Assembly (NCBI GenBank): GCA_029259655.1
Contig: JAJDET010000250.1
Coordinates: 1-34,268, forward strand
Origin: Planctomycetota bacterium
GTDB taxonomy: Bacteria > Planctomycetota > UBA1135 > GCA-002686595
Direction: 5' to 3'
DNA length: 34,268 nt
The position numbers and the translations under genes were made by a program. The first letter of the stretch is position 1. Each line of letters begins with the position of its first letter. This document shows positions 8,267 to 16,548 of this stretch, one piece after another. The notes below the pieces were generated by a model. The model had not been told where the DNA came from. It searched no databases and was given only the letters and a program-made list of their open reading frames with translations.

Positions 8267-8704
8267 ATGTCCGCCCACGACGACGAGAAGATCCACCAGG
8301 TCCTCCAGCAGATCCTCGAGTTCGAGCTCGCCGGCGTGATCCGGTTCACGCACTACGCGCTGATGGTGCGCGGGCCGAACCGGATCCCCATCGTCGACTT
8401 CTTCCAGAGCCAGGCGAGCGAGTCGCTGACCCACGCACAGCGCGCGGGCGAGATCCTGACCGGGCTCGGCGGACACCCCAACATGGGCATCGCGCCGATC
8501 CAGGAGACGAACCAGCACTCGGTCCAGGCGATCCTCGAGGAGAGCTTCGTCCACGAGAAGGCCGCGATCGAGAAGTACCAGGAGCTGTGCCGCCTGACCG
8601 CGGGCGGCAGCGTGTTCCTCGAGGAGTACGCGCGCTCCATGGTCGCGGCCGAAGAGGAGCACGTCATGGAGCTCCGCAAGATGATGCGCGACCTCGAGGT
8701 CTAG
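8267..8704 (+). CDS. Bacterioferritin-like four-helix diiron protein
   Basis: 145 residues. Four helices carry the ferritin-like ligands: Glu20 (LEFELAG), Glu97 (VHEKAAIEKYQE) and Glu129xxHis132 (AAEEEHVMEL), which suit a ferroxidase-type diiron site in an iron-storage or detoxification protein. The second-helix motif is unusual: ASESLTHAQ has Glu52 and His56 spaced ExxxH, whereas E. coli bacterioferritin has ExxH, and the aligned heme-ligand Met is Leu54. It therefore may not bind heme. The start at 8267 fits the conserved N-terminus and a promoter placing transcription at the ATG. It is divergent from malate synthase, and its stop lies five bases from the convergent coiled-coil gene. Confidence 0.85.
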   Translation: MSAHDDEKIHQVLQQILEFELAGVIRFTHYALMVRGPNRIPIVDFFQSQASESLTHAQRAGEILTGLGGHPNMGIAPIQETNQHSVQAILEESFVHEKAAIEKYQELCRLTAGGSVFLEEYARSMVAAEEEHVMELRKMMRDLEV

Positions 8705-8709
8705 TCTAG

Positions 8710-9648
8710 CTAGCGACCCGAGTCCCGCCCCGCCTCCGCCAGCTCCGCCTCGAGCCTCGCGATCGCGAGCTCGGCCTCGACACGCAGGAGCTCGAGCTCC
8801 AGCTCGCGCACGCGCTGCGCACCGCCGAGCCCCGCGGCGACGCGGCGGCGCGCCTCCTCGACCTCGCCCTGGACGAGGTCGTACGCCGTTCGCGCCGACT
8901 CCATCCGGCGCCGCGAGTGGAGGCGCTGCTCGAGCCGCCGCGCTTCCTGTGCGTCGATCTCCCCGTTCACGAACCGCGTCCGCAACGTGAGCCGCTCCTC
9001 CAGGATCCGGAGCTCGCCCTCGGCCTCGGCCAGGGCGCGCTCGATCCCGCGCAGCTCGGGCGACGAGACCACGCCGGCATCGAACAGGAGCTCGAGCTCC
9101 TCGTGCTCGCGCCGTATCCCCTCGTAGGTGGCCCGGGCCCGCTCGAGCCGCAGATGCCCGCGACGCTTCACGAAGTCCTTCCCGTCCACCAGCGGCGCGT
9201 CGACGCTGTCGGCCGCGTGCCCCGCGCGCCCGATCTCGTCCAGGTCGAGCGTCGCCAGCGCGAGCTCGAGCTCCGCGTCGTGCACCGTGCGTTCGGCGCC
9301 GTGCGTCTCGGTGCGCGACACGAGGCCGCGTTCGGCGAGGGTGGACACGCGCTCCATGCGCTCGACGTTGATCTCGAGCGAGAAGCGCGCGATCTCGACG
9401 CGGTAGCGGGCCTGCGTCAGCTCGAGCTCGCGCTGCAACCCGTCCTGGTAGCGCTCGGCGGCAACGGCGCCGGCCGCACCGCACAGGAGCGAGATCACGA
9501 CCAGCGACGCCGTGAGCGCGACGCGGCTCGCGCCGCGCGCCACCGGCAGGCTGAAGCGATCGCGGCGTCGGAGCGCCGTCCGGAGCTGCCACTCGAGCTT
9601 CTCGACGAACTCGGGTCTCGGATCCTCGCGAAGGGTGTTCTCGTTCAT
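8710..9648 (-). CDS. Coiled-coil membrane protein coupled to ECF sigma factor (putative anti-sigma partner)
   Basis: 312 residues. A short cytoplasmic N-terminus with PRPEFVEKLEWQLRTAL, a sequence style common at the start of anti-sigma/accessory proteins, is followed by one transmembrane segment (VALTASLVVISLLCGAAGAV, about residues 47-66). The remaining roughly 245 residues are Glu/Arg/Leu-rich and predicted as long helical hairpins (for example ELELTQARYRVEIARF), like an extracytoplasmic coiled-coil sensor or TolC/HlyD-type helices. The start overlaps the sigma factor stop by four bases (ATGA). Context suggests it tethers or senses for that sigma factor. No zinc-binding HxxxCxxC anti-sigma motif is seen, so the role is inferred from position only. 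Confidence 0.7.
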   Translation of the reverse strand: MNENTLREDPRPEFVEKLEWQLRTALRRRDRFSLPVARGASRVALTASLVVISLLCGAAGAVAAERYQDGLQRELELTQARYRVEIARFSLEINVERMERVSTLAERGLVSRTETHGAERTVHDAELELALATLDLDEIGRAGHAADSVDAPLVDGKDFVKRRGHLRLERARATYEGIRREHEELELLFDAGVVSSPELRGIERALAEAEGELRILEERLTLRTRFVNGEIDAQEARRLEQRLHSRRRMESARTAYDLVQGEVEEARRRVAAGLGGAQRVRELELELLRVEAELAIARLEAELAEAGRDSGR

Positions 9649-10199
9649 GATGTTGCTCCCGGATCACGGATCCAGGGTGAGAGTCGCGCTCGCAGCGCCT
9701 CGCGCGATCGGCGCAGTCGACCTTCGACCGCGCGCTCGGAGACGGAGAGCTCGGCGGCGATCGACGCGGTGTCGCGACCCTCGAGGTGGAACGCCTCGAG
9801 CAGCCGCGCCTCGCGCCGGCCCAGCCGGGCGAGTCCCCAGTGGAGCAGCGCGGCCGTCCCCGGGGTCCGGGGCTCGGACGGCGCCTCGAGGTCGAGCTCG
9901 ACCTCCTCCAGCACCTCGGGGCGCCGGCGTCGGTAGTGGTTGAAGATCAGGTTTCGCGCCACGGTCCGCAGCCACGCCGAGGGGTCGGCGGGTAGCCCGC
10001 GCCGCCGCCAGCGGGCCACGGCTCGGAGCCAGGCCTCCTGGACGACGTCCTCGGCCAGCTCGCGGTCGCCGCCCGAACGCCGCGCTACCCATGCATAGAG
10101 GGGGCGCACGCTGGCCCGATAGGCATCGATCAGGTCGTCCTCGGCGATTCGCGGCACGGTGGCAGGCTCCGGACACGGGGACACGCGGGCCCCGCTCAT
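9645..10199 (-). CDS. ECF-type RNA polymerase sigma factor
   Basis: 184 residues from the ATG at 10199; an in-frame ATG at 10268 is possible but adds a non-conserved leader. Region 2 is LIDAYRASVRPLYAWVARR, then GDRELAEDVVQEAWLRA (-10 recognition helices) and DPSAWLRTVARNLIFNHYRR. Region 4 is LGRREARLLEAFHLEGRD followed by the helix-turn-helix SIAAELSVSERAVEGRLRRS. It directs RNA polymerase to alternative promoters, normally under control of a co-transcribed membrane protein, here the coiled-coil gene overlapping its stop. Its own promoter should lie between 10200 and 10334, shared with the divergent DUF2237 gene, but I cannot assign one. Confidence 0.9.
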   Translation of the reverse strand: MSGARVSPCPEPATVPRIAEDDLIDAYRASVRPLYAWVARRSGGDRELAEDVVQEAWLRAVARWRRRGLPADPSAWLRTVARNLIFNHYRRRRPEVLEEVELDLEAPSEPRTPGTAALLHWGLARLGRREARLLEAFHLEGRDTASIAAELSVSERAVEGRLRRSREALRARLSPWIRDPGATS

Positions 10200-10334
10200 C
10201 CCACGCAGAACCCCGGGAAAGATGTAAGGAGTGTGCCGCGTCCCGGGGGATGCCGGGGAGGATCCCACTCCTCCGGCGCTCGCCCGGGAATGCCCCCTTG
10301 GCTACCGGCGCCGGGTGGCGGAGAATCGCAGGCC

Positions 10335-10718
10335 ATGGCGTCCTCTCGCAAGCGCACCGGCCGCAACGTTCTCGGGGAACCGCTCGGGCCCTGCGGCAGC
10401 ACGCCGCGGACCGGCTTCTACCGTGACGGCTGCTGCCGCACGGGCTCCGAGGACAAGGGTCTGCACATCGTGTGCGCGGAGATGACCGAGGAGTTCCTGG
10501 CCTTCTCACGCCTGCGCGGGAACGACCTCTCGACGCCGGTGCCCGAGCACGGGTTCGCCGGCCTGAAGCCCGGCGATTGCTGGTGTCTGTGCGTCCAGCG
10601 CTGGAAGGAAGCGCTCGAGGCGGAGATCGCGCCGCCGGTCGTGCTCGAGGCAACGCACGTCTCGACGCTCGAGTTCGTGGACCTCGAAGACCTCCAACAA
10701 CACGCGCGGCGTTCATGA
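10335..10718 (+). CDS. DUF2237 family protein
   Basis: 127 residues with the near-invariant features of DUF2237: NVLGEPLGPCG, TGFYRDGCCRTG, EDKGLHIVCAEMTEEFLAFS, RGNDLSTPVPEHGFAGLKPG, DCWCLCVQRWKEALEAEIAP and PVVLEATHVSTLEFV. Conserved cysteines (DGCC, WCLC) suggest metal binding or redox activity, but no function is established that I know of. The start at 10335 gives the conserved N-terminus directly; longer in-frame extensions upstream are not family-like. It has no signal peptide, so it is probably cytoplasmic. Its stop overlaps the META gene start by four bases (ATGA), indicating coupling. Confidence 0.9.
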   Translation: MASSRKRTGRNVLGEPLGPCGSTPRTGFYRDGCCRTGSEDKGLHIVCAEMTEEFLAFSRLRGNDLSTPVPEHGFAGLKPGDCWCLCVQRWKEALEAEIAPPVVLEATHVSTLEFVDLEDLQQHARRS

Positions 10719-11143
10719 TCACGCGAGTCCTCCTCATCGGTCTCCTCGGACTGGGCTGCCGCGCCACGTGGACCCCGCCCTTCGCCGACGAAGTCGAGAA
10801 TCCGTCGAGCCTCGCGATCGAGCTCGACGGGACGAGCTGGCGTCTCGAGCTCCTGCCCGGCCACGAGATCGTGAAGGACTCGCACCCGACGCTCGAGTTC
10901 GGTGAAGGCGTCGCGGGCACCACGGGCTGCAACCGCTTCGAGGGCGAGCTCACGATCGACGGCAAGGCAGTGGCGATCGGTCGCCTGGGCATGACGAAGC
11001 GCATGTGCGCGCCCGGCCTCGCCGATCAGGAACGCCACTACGTCACGCTGCTTCAGAGCGCGCACACAGCCGAGGTCCGCGACGGGAAGCTCTTGCTCTT
11101 CTGCGGGGGCGAGGGCGCGCCGCTCCGGTACACGCGGCAATAA
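10715..11143 (+). CDS. META/HslJ-domain lipoprotein
   Basis: 142 residues. A short signal with LLIGLLGLGC (a lipobox-like end at Cys15) precedes a META domain: LDGTSWRLELLPG, PTLEFGEGVAGTTGCNRFEG and IGRLGMTKRMC, which are the hallmark strands of HslJ-type domains. In E. coli HslJ is an outer-membrane lipoprotein linked to heat/novobiocin tolerance; the role here is unknown. It is coupled to the DUF2237 gene by a four-base overlap and followed 40 bases later by an MFS transporter on the same strand, so the three may be one operon. Confidence 0.86.
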   Translation: MITRVLLIGLLGLGCRATWTPPFADEVENPSSLAIELDGTSWRLELLPGHEIVKDSHPTLEFGEGVAGTTGCNRFEGELTIDGKAVAIGRLGMTKRMCAPGLADQERHYVTLLQSAHTAEVRDGKLLLFCGGEGAPLRYTRQ

Positions 11144-11182
11144 GGGCGAGGGGGCAGCCCTCGGGTCGGTTGCGGGGAGCTG

Positions 11183-12370
11183 ATGTTCGGCACGATCCTC
11201 GAGAGCTACCGGTCGGCCTTCCGCGGGCTCTCGCGCGAAGTCTGGATCCTGTCCGTCGTGTCGCTCGTCAACCGCTGCGGCTCGATGGTGATCCCGTTCC
11301 TGGCCGTGTACCTGACGACGCGGCACGGCTACGAGCCGTCCGAGGCCGGGACGCTGCTCATGTTCTACGGCGTGGGCGCGATGGTCGGGATCGAGCTGGG
11401 CGGACGGCTCACCGATCGCTTCGGCTGGCGCCCCGTGATGATCGGGAGCCTGGTCGGGAACGGGTTCGCGCGCTTCGCGCTCGGGGGCGCGGGGAACGCC
11501 GAGACGATCACGGCCGCGGCGGTCGTGCTCGGGATACTGTCGGAAGGGTTCCGACCGGCGAACGCCGTCGCCCTCGCCGCGCACGCGCGGCCGGACGAGC
11601 TCGCACGCGCCTTCGGCCTCAACCGCCTCGCGATCAACATCGGCTGGACGATCGGCCCGCTCCTGGGCGGTCTCCTGGCGCAGTTCGACTACGGCTGGCT
11701 CTTCGCGGTCGACGGGCTGACCTGCATCGCGGCCGCACTGACGCTGCGCGCGCTGCTCCCGCCCCGCGAGAGGGAGGACCCGGGCGGCTCCGACGGGGGA
11801 CCGGTCACGTCGCCCTGGAGGGACCGCTTGTTCGTCTGCGCCCTCGTCATGCTCATGCTGCAAGGCGTGGTGTTCTTCCAGGTCCAGAGCACCTTCCCGC
11901 TCTACCTGAACAGCGTTCGCGGGCACACCGAGCTGACGATCGGAGCGCTCCTGTCGGTGAACACGCTGGTGATCATCCTGTTCGAGATGGTGCTCGTACA
12001 CGCGATCTCGAAGCGCAACCCGCTGCGCGTCGTCGGCGTCGCCGGGGCGCTGGTCGGGTTGGGGTTCGGGCTCTTGCCGTACGCGCACACGCACGCGGCC
12101 ATCGTCGGGACGGTAATCGTGTGGACCGCCGGCGAGATGCTCGCGTTCCCGATGATCCAGGCCTGGGTCGCCAAGCGTTCCTCGTCGAGCACCCGGGGCC
12201 GCTACATGTCCGCGTTCGGGCTGACGTATTCGGTCGCGAGCGTGATCGCTCCCGTCGCCGGGACCTTCCTCTTCGAGGAGCTCGGCCCCGACAGCGTGTG
12301 GCATGCCTGCCTGGCGATCGGGGCCGTACAGCTCGTCGGCTTCGTGCTCCTGGCGCGGCGCGGAAAGTGA
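11183..12370 (+). CDS. Major facilitator superfamily transporter
   Basis: 395 residues, with about twelve hydrophobic segments interrupted by a charged central loop (PPREREDPGGSDGG). The loop between TM2 and TM3 has the MFS motif A-like sequence ELGGRLTDRFGWRPVMIGSL, and TM5 contains NRLAINIGWTIGPLLGGLLA, typical of drug-exporter-type families. The overall style resembles MdtH/YdeE-like multidrug efflux proteins, but the substrate cannot be predicted. A GGGGAG ribosome binding site lies just upstream of the ATG. It follows the META lipoprotein and precedes the peptidase gene by 38 bases. Confidence 0.88.
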   Translation: MFGTILESYRSAFRGLSREVWILSVVSLVNRCGSMVIPFLAVYLTTRHGYEPSEAGTLLMFYGVGAMVGIELGGRLTDRFGWRPVMIGSLVGNGFARFALGGAGNAETITAAAVVLGILSEGFRPANAVALAAHARPDELARAFGLNRLAINIGWTIGPLLGGLLAQFDYGWLFAVDGLTCIAAALTLRALLPPREREDPGGSDGGPVTSPWRDRLFVCALVMLMLQGVVFFQVQSTFPLYLNSVRGHTELTIGALLSVNTLVIILFEMVLVHAISKRNPLRVVGVAGALVGLGFGLLPYAHTHAAIVGTVIVWTAGEMLAFPMIQAWVAKRSSSSTRGRYMSAFGLTYSVASVIAPVAGTFLFEELGPDSVWHACLAIGAVQLVGFVLLARRGK

Positions 12371-12408
12371 CTCCGCGCGGGGCGCGGGTAGAGCCTCCTG
12401 GAGAAGCC

Positions 12409-13224
12409 ATGTCCCGCCGCTTCCGATCGCGCAGCCGCTCCGTCCTGCTGGGGCTCGTCTCGGTGGCGTCGTCGCTGGTCCTCTGCGGCTGGGGGGTCTG
12501 GGCGGTGGCGGAGACGGAGGAGGTGGCGCCGATCGGAGACCTCGCGCGGGAAAGGCCCCCCTTTCGCACGGTCGATGCGGACCGGGAACCCGAACCCGAG
12601 GGTCCGAACCTCTCCGTGCTCGCGGTCGAGACGTACTTCGGGATCCCTGTCGCCTACGACGGTGCCTTGACCGGATCCAGGTCCGCTCGTGTTCCCACCA
12701 GGAACGAGCTCGAGCGCGCGGCCCTGCCGATCCTCGAGGAGCTCTCGAAGTACCCCGAGGAGACCCTGAGGTGGCTCAGAGTGGCGAGACTCGTGCTCTG
12801 CGCCGATCTCCGTGAAGGGGAGAGACCGCTCCACGGGTACGTGAGCGGCAGCGTCATCATCCTCGACGTCTCCTGTACGAGCGACGTGTGCTTCCGCGAG
12901 ACGATCCACCACGAGATCTTCCACGTCATCGATCGCTTCGGGATCGACGAGTCGAGGTGGCAGGCACTCAACCTGCAGAGCTTTCGCTACAGCGCGTACG
13001 CCGCAGCGATGGTGGGCGAGCTGCCGTACGGCTTCGTTAGCCGGTACTCGATGACGGCACCCGGCGAGGATCGCGCAGAGATCTTCGGGCTCATGATGAC
13101 CGATCCGCTCTGGTTCCGAGATCTGTGCGAGCTCGACCCCGTCCTGGAGATCAAGGCAGAGGTTATGCGCGAAGAAGCCGTGGCCTACGAGCCGGCCTTC
13201 GACGCCCTCTTCGCGCGGCTCTAG
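12409..13224 (+). CDS. Membrane-anchored HExxH zinc metallopeptidase (putative)
   Basis: 271 residues from an ATG with a GGAG site nine bases upstream. The N-terminus has an Arg-rich stretch and a hydrophobic segment (SVLLGLVSVASSLVLCGWGV), so it is exported or anchored. The catalytic centre is ETIHHEIFHVID with HExxH at 168-172, and a plausible third ligand lies in APGEDRAEIFG (Glu220 or Glu224). WQALNLQSFRYS and GFVSRYSM between them recall a family of uncharacterised bacterial peptidases. Zinc peptidase activity is inferred from these motifs; the substrate is unknown. It ends four bases into the convergent, interrupted lipoprotein gene. Confidence 0.76.
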   Translation: MSRRFRSRSRSVLLGLVSVASSLVLCGWGVWAVAETEEVAPIGDLARERPPFRTVDADREPEPEGPNLSVLAVETYFGIPVAYDGALTGSRSARVPTRNELERAALPILEELSKYPEETLRWLRVARLVLCADLREGERPLHGYVSGSVIILDVSCTSDVCFRETIHHEIFHVIDRFGIDESRWQALNLQSFRYSAYAAAMVGELPYGFVSRYSMTAPGEDRAEIFGLMMTDPLWFRDLCELDPVLEIKAEVMREEAVAYEPAFDALFARL

Positions 13225-13808
13225 ATCTCGAAGGCGAGCTTTCCGGTCTCGCCGGCGTCGAGCGTGAGCTCCCGCGCGACCTCGAGGTCCTCGCCGTAGA
13301 GGCAGAAGGAGAGCGCGCCCGGCGGGAGGACGACGGCCTCGCGCCGGCCGTCGCGCAGCGTGAAGTCGGCGACGCGGACGCCCGCGTGGAAGACCGCGAG
13401 GCGTGCGGTCCGCCGACCCCGCATCTCGACCTCGAGCGTCGCGCCGGGTCGAACGAATAGCTCGACCGTCCGTCCGGGGCGCACGCCCGCGGCCGACGTG
13501 ACCGCGGCTTCCGGCGTCGACGCCGTGACGACTTAGGGCTGCGCCTGGAGACCCGTGAACCGGAACGACCCGTCGTTGCCAGTCGACATCGACCGCGAGC
13601 CGCTGGCGGTGACGACGGCGACGCGCGCGCGGACCGGGTCCCCCGCCTCGTCGACGACGCGGCCGGCGATAGCGTCTCCGACCTCCGGCGCGGTTGCGGT
13701 CGGGACGGCCTGGGCAAGAGGCGCGGGGGCCTCGTGAACGTGAACGTGAATCGTGCAGGCGCTGGTGAGGGAGAGCGCGAGCGTCGAGACGAGGAACGTC
13801 GGTTTCAT
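13221..13808 (-). pseudogene. Lipoprotein with carboxypeptidase-regulatory-like domain, interrupted by in-frame TAA
   Basis: The ATG at 13808 opens a lipoprotein (signal ending LSLTSAC, Cys18) with an Ig-like carboxypeptidase-regulatory pattern: AIAGRVVDEAGDPVRARVAV followed by STGNDGSFRFTGL. A TAA at 13533-13535 stops it after 91 codons. The same frame then stays open for another 104 codons and keeps a coherent beta-strand pattern (VVTASTPEAAV, RPGRTVELFVRPGATLEVEM, LTLDAGETGKLAFEI) to a stop at 13221. A Tyr codon (TAC or TAT) in place of TAA would restore a natural strand. I read this as one gene of about 195 residues broken by a single substitution, or a sequence error. Confidence 0.66.
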
Positions 13809-13920
13809 GAATGCCTCCGCAGAGTCCTACCCCGATGTGTCGTTCGCGTCACCGGATCTCTGCAGGCGAGTCTGCCACGGGATGGCCGCTCCCACTAGGA
13901 TGGCGGCGGAGGCTCCCCCC

Positions 13921-15819
13921 ATGCGTTTCGCTCTCGTCCTTGGACTGTTGTGTGTCCCCCTGGCCGCCCAGGAATCCATCTACAAGCACGTCTCCGCGCC
14001 GCCCGCGGACTTCGAGCTCCTGCGGCTCCCGACCGTGGAGGAGACGGGCGTTCGATCGCGGGGCGCGCTCGTTCCGGTGTACGTGGTCGACGACGGCGCG
14101 GGCGCATTCGCCGCGCGACTGCGGCTCCCGATCGACGGCGGGGACGCGGTCGTCGCGATCCTCCCGCCGCGCCCCGGTACGTGGGAGACGCGCATCGGGA
14201 CGAAGCGCGGGACGCGGAAGCTCGCGGACGTCGAGCGCCTCGACGGCGCGCGCGTCGTGCGTCGACACGGCTCGCTCTCGCTGGGCGGTCCGGTGCTCGA
14301 GGTCGAGGGATTCGTGATCGAGAATGCGCGCGCGGGGATGCTCGATCTCGTGATCGCCGCGACCGAGGACTGGAACCCCGGCGAGCGCGCCGACGGGTTC
14401 GTGGCGATCGTGGGTCGCGAGGATCTGGTGCTCGAAACGCGACTCGCGCATCACGAGCTCAGCACGGGACGCGAGCTCGGGTTCACGGCCCGGATGGAGG
14501 GTGCGCCGGCGTGGATCGAGACGGCGACCCTGGTGCTCCTCGGCCCGGACGGTGCGGAGAACGCGCTCCCGATGGCCGATGACGGTCAGGGCGCGGTCGA
14601 GGTGTCGTTCCACGCCGTTCGTCCCGGGCGTTACGTCGGACGGGTGGACGTCCGCGGCTTCGCGCTCGACGGCGCTCCGTTCCGGCGCACGACGCGGACG
14701 CTGTTCGAGGTCGTGGACGTTCGCGCGGGGCTCGTCGGGGCGCGCGCGGAGGTCGACGGCGATCGGCTGCGGCTCCTGGTCGATGCCGAGCTCGAGGGCG
14801 AGCGCCGCGTCCAGATCGGCGCCGAGGTGTGGATCGTCGACGGGAGCACGAAGACTCCGGTCGCGTGGATCGGGCGCATCGCCGAAATGGATGCGACCTC
14901 GGGACGGGGAGAGCTCCCGATCGAGCTCGACGCGGCGTGGTTCGAGCGCGCTGGGCGCGTAGGAGCGATCGAGCTCCGCAACGTCCGGTTGCAGCACGTG
15001 GACACGCACGCGGTGCTCGCACGCGCGGCGCGGATCGAGGTCACAGGTGAAGCGCCTCCGCAGGCGTGGGGCATGGCCGCGACGCCGGTCGACTCGGGTC
15101 TCCTGGCGCCGCCCGAGCTCGCGCCGGCGAAGCTCGGCCTCGGCGCCCTGCGCGAGCCGGATCCGCTCGAGCGCGGCTTGATGCTCGTCCACGGCTACTG
15201 CTCGGGCGGGGTGTGGCCCACCGCCGACTTCACCGACTACGCGATCTTCGAGGACTTCGACAAGAGCCGCAGCCACGACACCTTCGCGCTCCTGTTGCGA
15301 CAGCAGGCCTCGACGGTCTTCGATTCGTTCGGCGTCGTCGCGCACAGCCAGGGGGGAGCGGCCGCGCTGCACCTCTTGACCTTCTACAACAGCGGTCTGG
15401 ACAGGGCCAAGGGCGCTCGTCTGATCCAGTCGGTCGGGACGCCGTACCAGGGGACGCCGATCGCGGACCTGGCCGACCTGGGCAGCGTGCTCGGCGTCGG
15501 TTGCGGCGAGAACACGGACCTGACGACGACCGGCTCGCTGATGTGGCTCGCGAACATCCCGAGCGCCGAGCGCAGCCGCGTCCACTACTACACGACGTCC
15601 TACTCGTCCCCGACCTTCTTCAACAACTGCAACTTCGCCGCGAGCCTCGTCCTCTCCGCCCCCGAGGACGGCACGACCGAACGGGCCCGCGGCGCACTGC
15701 CCGGCGGAAACGGCCAGGGGAACACCCTCGGCTGGTGCCACACGATCGGAATGTCGGAACCGGCGCACTACACGGACCACACGCGCAACGCGACGATGAA
15801 CTCGACGGCCGCACGCTGA
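13921..15819 (+). CDS. Secreted alpha/beta hydrolase with N-terminal beta domains
   Basis: 632 residues from the ATG at 13921, chosen because it gives a clean signal peptide (MRFALVLGLLCVPLAAQ, cleavage near Ala-Gln) with a GGAGG upstream; longer in-frame starts add a non-signal leader. Residues 30-390 are beta-rich, including tandem Ig-like stretches. The hydrolase domain begins near residue 415 with the oxyanion strand LMLVHGYCSGGVW; the nucleophile elbow is VVAHSQGG (Ser476). The acid may be in SAPEDGTTE and the base in GWCHTIGM or PAHYTDH. It resembles a lipase/esterase, but the substrate is unknown. It is divergent from the interrupted lipoprotein gene. Confidence 0.78.
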   Translation: MRFALVLGLLCVPLAAQESIYKHVSAPPADFELLRLPTVEETGVRSRGALVPVYVVDDGAGAFAARLRLPIDGGDAVVAILPPRPGTWETRIGTKRGTRKLADVERLDGARVVRRHGSLSLGGPVLEVEGFVIENARAGMLDLVIAATEDWNPGERADGFVAIVGREDLVLETRLAHHELSTGRELGFTARMEGAPAWIETATLVLLGPDGAENALPMADDGQGAVEVSFHAVRPGRYVGRVDVRGFALDGAPFRRTTRTLFEVVDVRAGLVGARAEVDGDRLRLLVDAELEGERRVQIGAEVWIVDGSTKTPVAWIGRIAEMDATSGRGELPIELDAAWFERAGRVGAIELRNVRLQHVDTHAVLARAARIEVTGEAPPQAWGMAATPVDSGLLAPPELAPAKLGLGALREPDPLERGLMLVHGYCSGGVWPTADFTDYAIFEDFDKSRSHDTFALLLRQQASTVFDSFGVVAHSQGGAAALHLLTFYNSGLDRAKGARLIQSVGTPYQGTPIADLADLGSVLGVGCGENTDLTTTGSLMWLANIPSAERSRVHYYTTSYSSPTFFNNCNFAASLVLSAPEDGTTERARGALPGGNGQGNTLGWCHTIGMSEPAHYTDHTRNATMNSTAAR

Positions 15820-15987
15820 GATTGCGGAGCGGGGCGCGGGCTGCGCCGGGACAGTCGTGGAATGCGCACCCACCAGACGCTCGAAAACGATGTGAGTTGT
15901 GCGTGTTCTCTCGTGAGTTTCTGATACGAGTCGCCTTCTCGTTCGTCCTGTGAATAGGTGCGCAATCAAGCGCGCCGAGGAGGACGA
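15820..15987. other. Intergenic region upstream of the RAYT transposase
   Basis: This stretch includes a relatively AT-rich part (about 15885-15960) compared with the surrounding genes. It ends in a strong GAGGAGG ribosome binding site at 15977-15983. No clear REP-type palindrome or inverted terminal repeat was found by eye next to the transposase. Confidence 0.4.
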
Positions 15988-16548
15988 ATGGCACGCAAGA
16001 AGAAGTGTTCGCGACAGGAACTCTTCGAGTTCAAGAGCTGGGGCGGTGCGCGGAAGGGTGCGGGGCGGAAACGGAAGGGAGAACGTGCGCACGTTTCGCA
16101 CCGGACGCGCGAGAAGCTCGCTTCGCGCTTTCCGCTGCATGTGACTACGCGCTTGCGCGCGGGTTTGCCGAGCCTCAGGCGCGTACGGGAACGCAGGGTG
16201 CTGGAGCGCGCCTTCGCCGCCGGTTCCGATCGTTTCGGTTTCCGGCTGACCGAGTACTCGATCCAGAGCAACCACGTCCACTTGCTCGTCGAGGCCAAGG
16301 ACAGGAACGCGCTGACGCGCGGGATGCAGGGGCTCTCGATCCGGGTCGCGAAGGCGCTGAACAAGCTCTGGGGGAGAAAGGGCAAAGTGTTCGCGGATCG
16401 GTATCACGATCGGATCCTGCGGACGCCTCCGCTGGCGACGCCGGGGCCGCATCGCGCTCACCGAGTCCCCGGCACGCTGACGGATCCGTGTGTGCAACCG
16501 GTGGTCAGCCGCCTGCGCGTCCGAAGCGCGCGCGCGTTCAGCCGCTAG
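15988..16548 (+). CDS. REP-associated tyrosine transposase (RAYT, Y1/IS200-like), C-terminus abnormal
   Basis: 186 residues, with a strong GAGGAGG site five bases before the ATG. The N-terminal basic motif WGGARKGAGRKRKGERAHVS is diagnostic of RAYTs. The Y1 domain follows: FPLHVTTRLRAGLPSLR, FGFRLTEYSIQ, SNHVHLLVEAKD with the HUH metal motif (His96, His98), RGMQGLSIRVAKALNKLWG, and KVFADRYHDRILRTP with the likely catalytic Tyr139. After RTP the usual helical region (for example an EVRNAL-type sequence) is replaced by an unrelated Pro/Arg-rich tail, pointing to a 3' frameshift or recombination. RAYTs mobilise short palindromic REP sequences; activity here is doubtful. Confidence 0.8.
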   Translation: MARKKKCSRQELFEFKSWGGARKGAGRKRKGERAHVSHRTREKLASRFPLHVTTRLRAGLPSLRRVRERRVLERAFAAGSDRFGFRLTEYSIQSNHVHLLVEAKDRNALTRGMQGLSIRVAKALNKLWGRKGKVFADRYHDRILRTPPLATPGPHRAHRVPGTLTDPCVQPVVSRLRVRSARAFSR

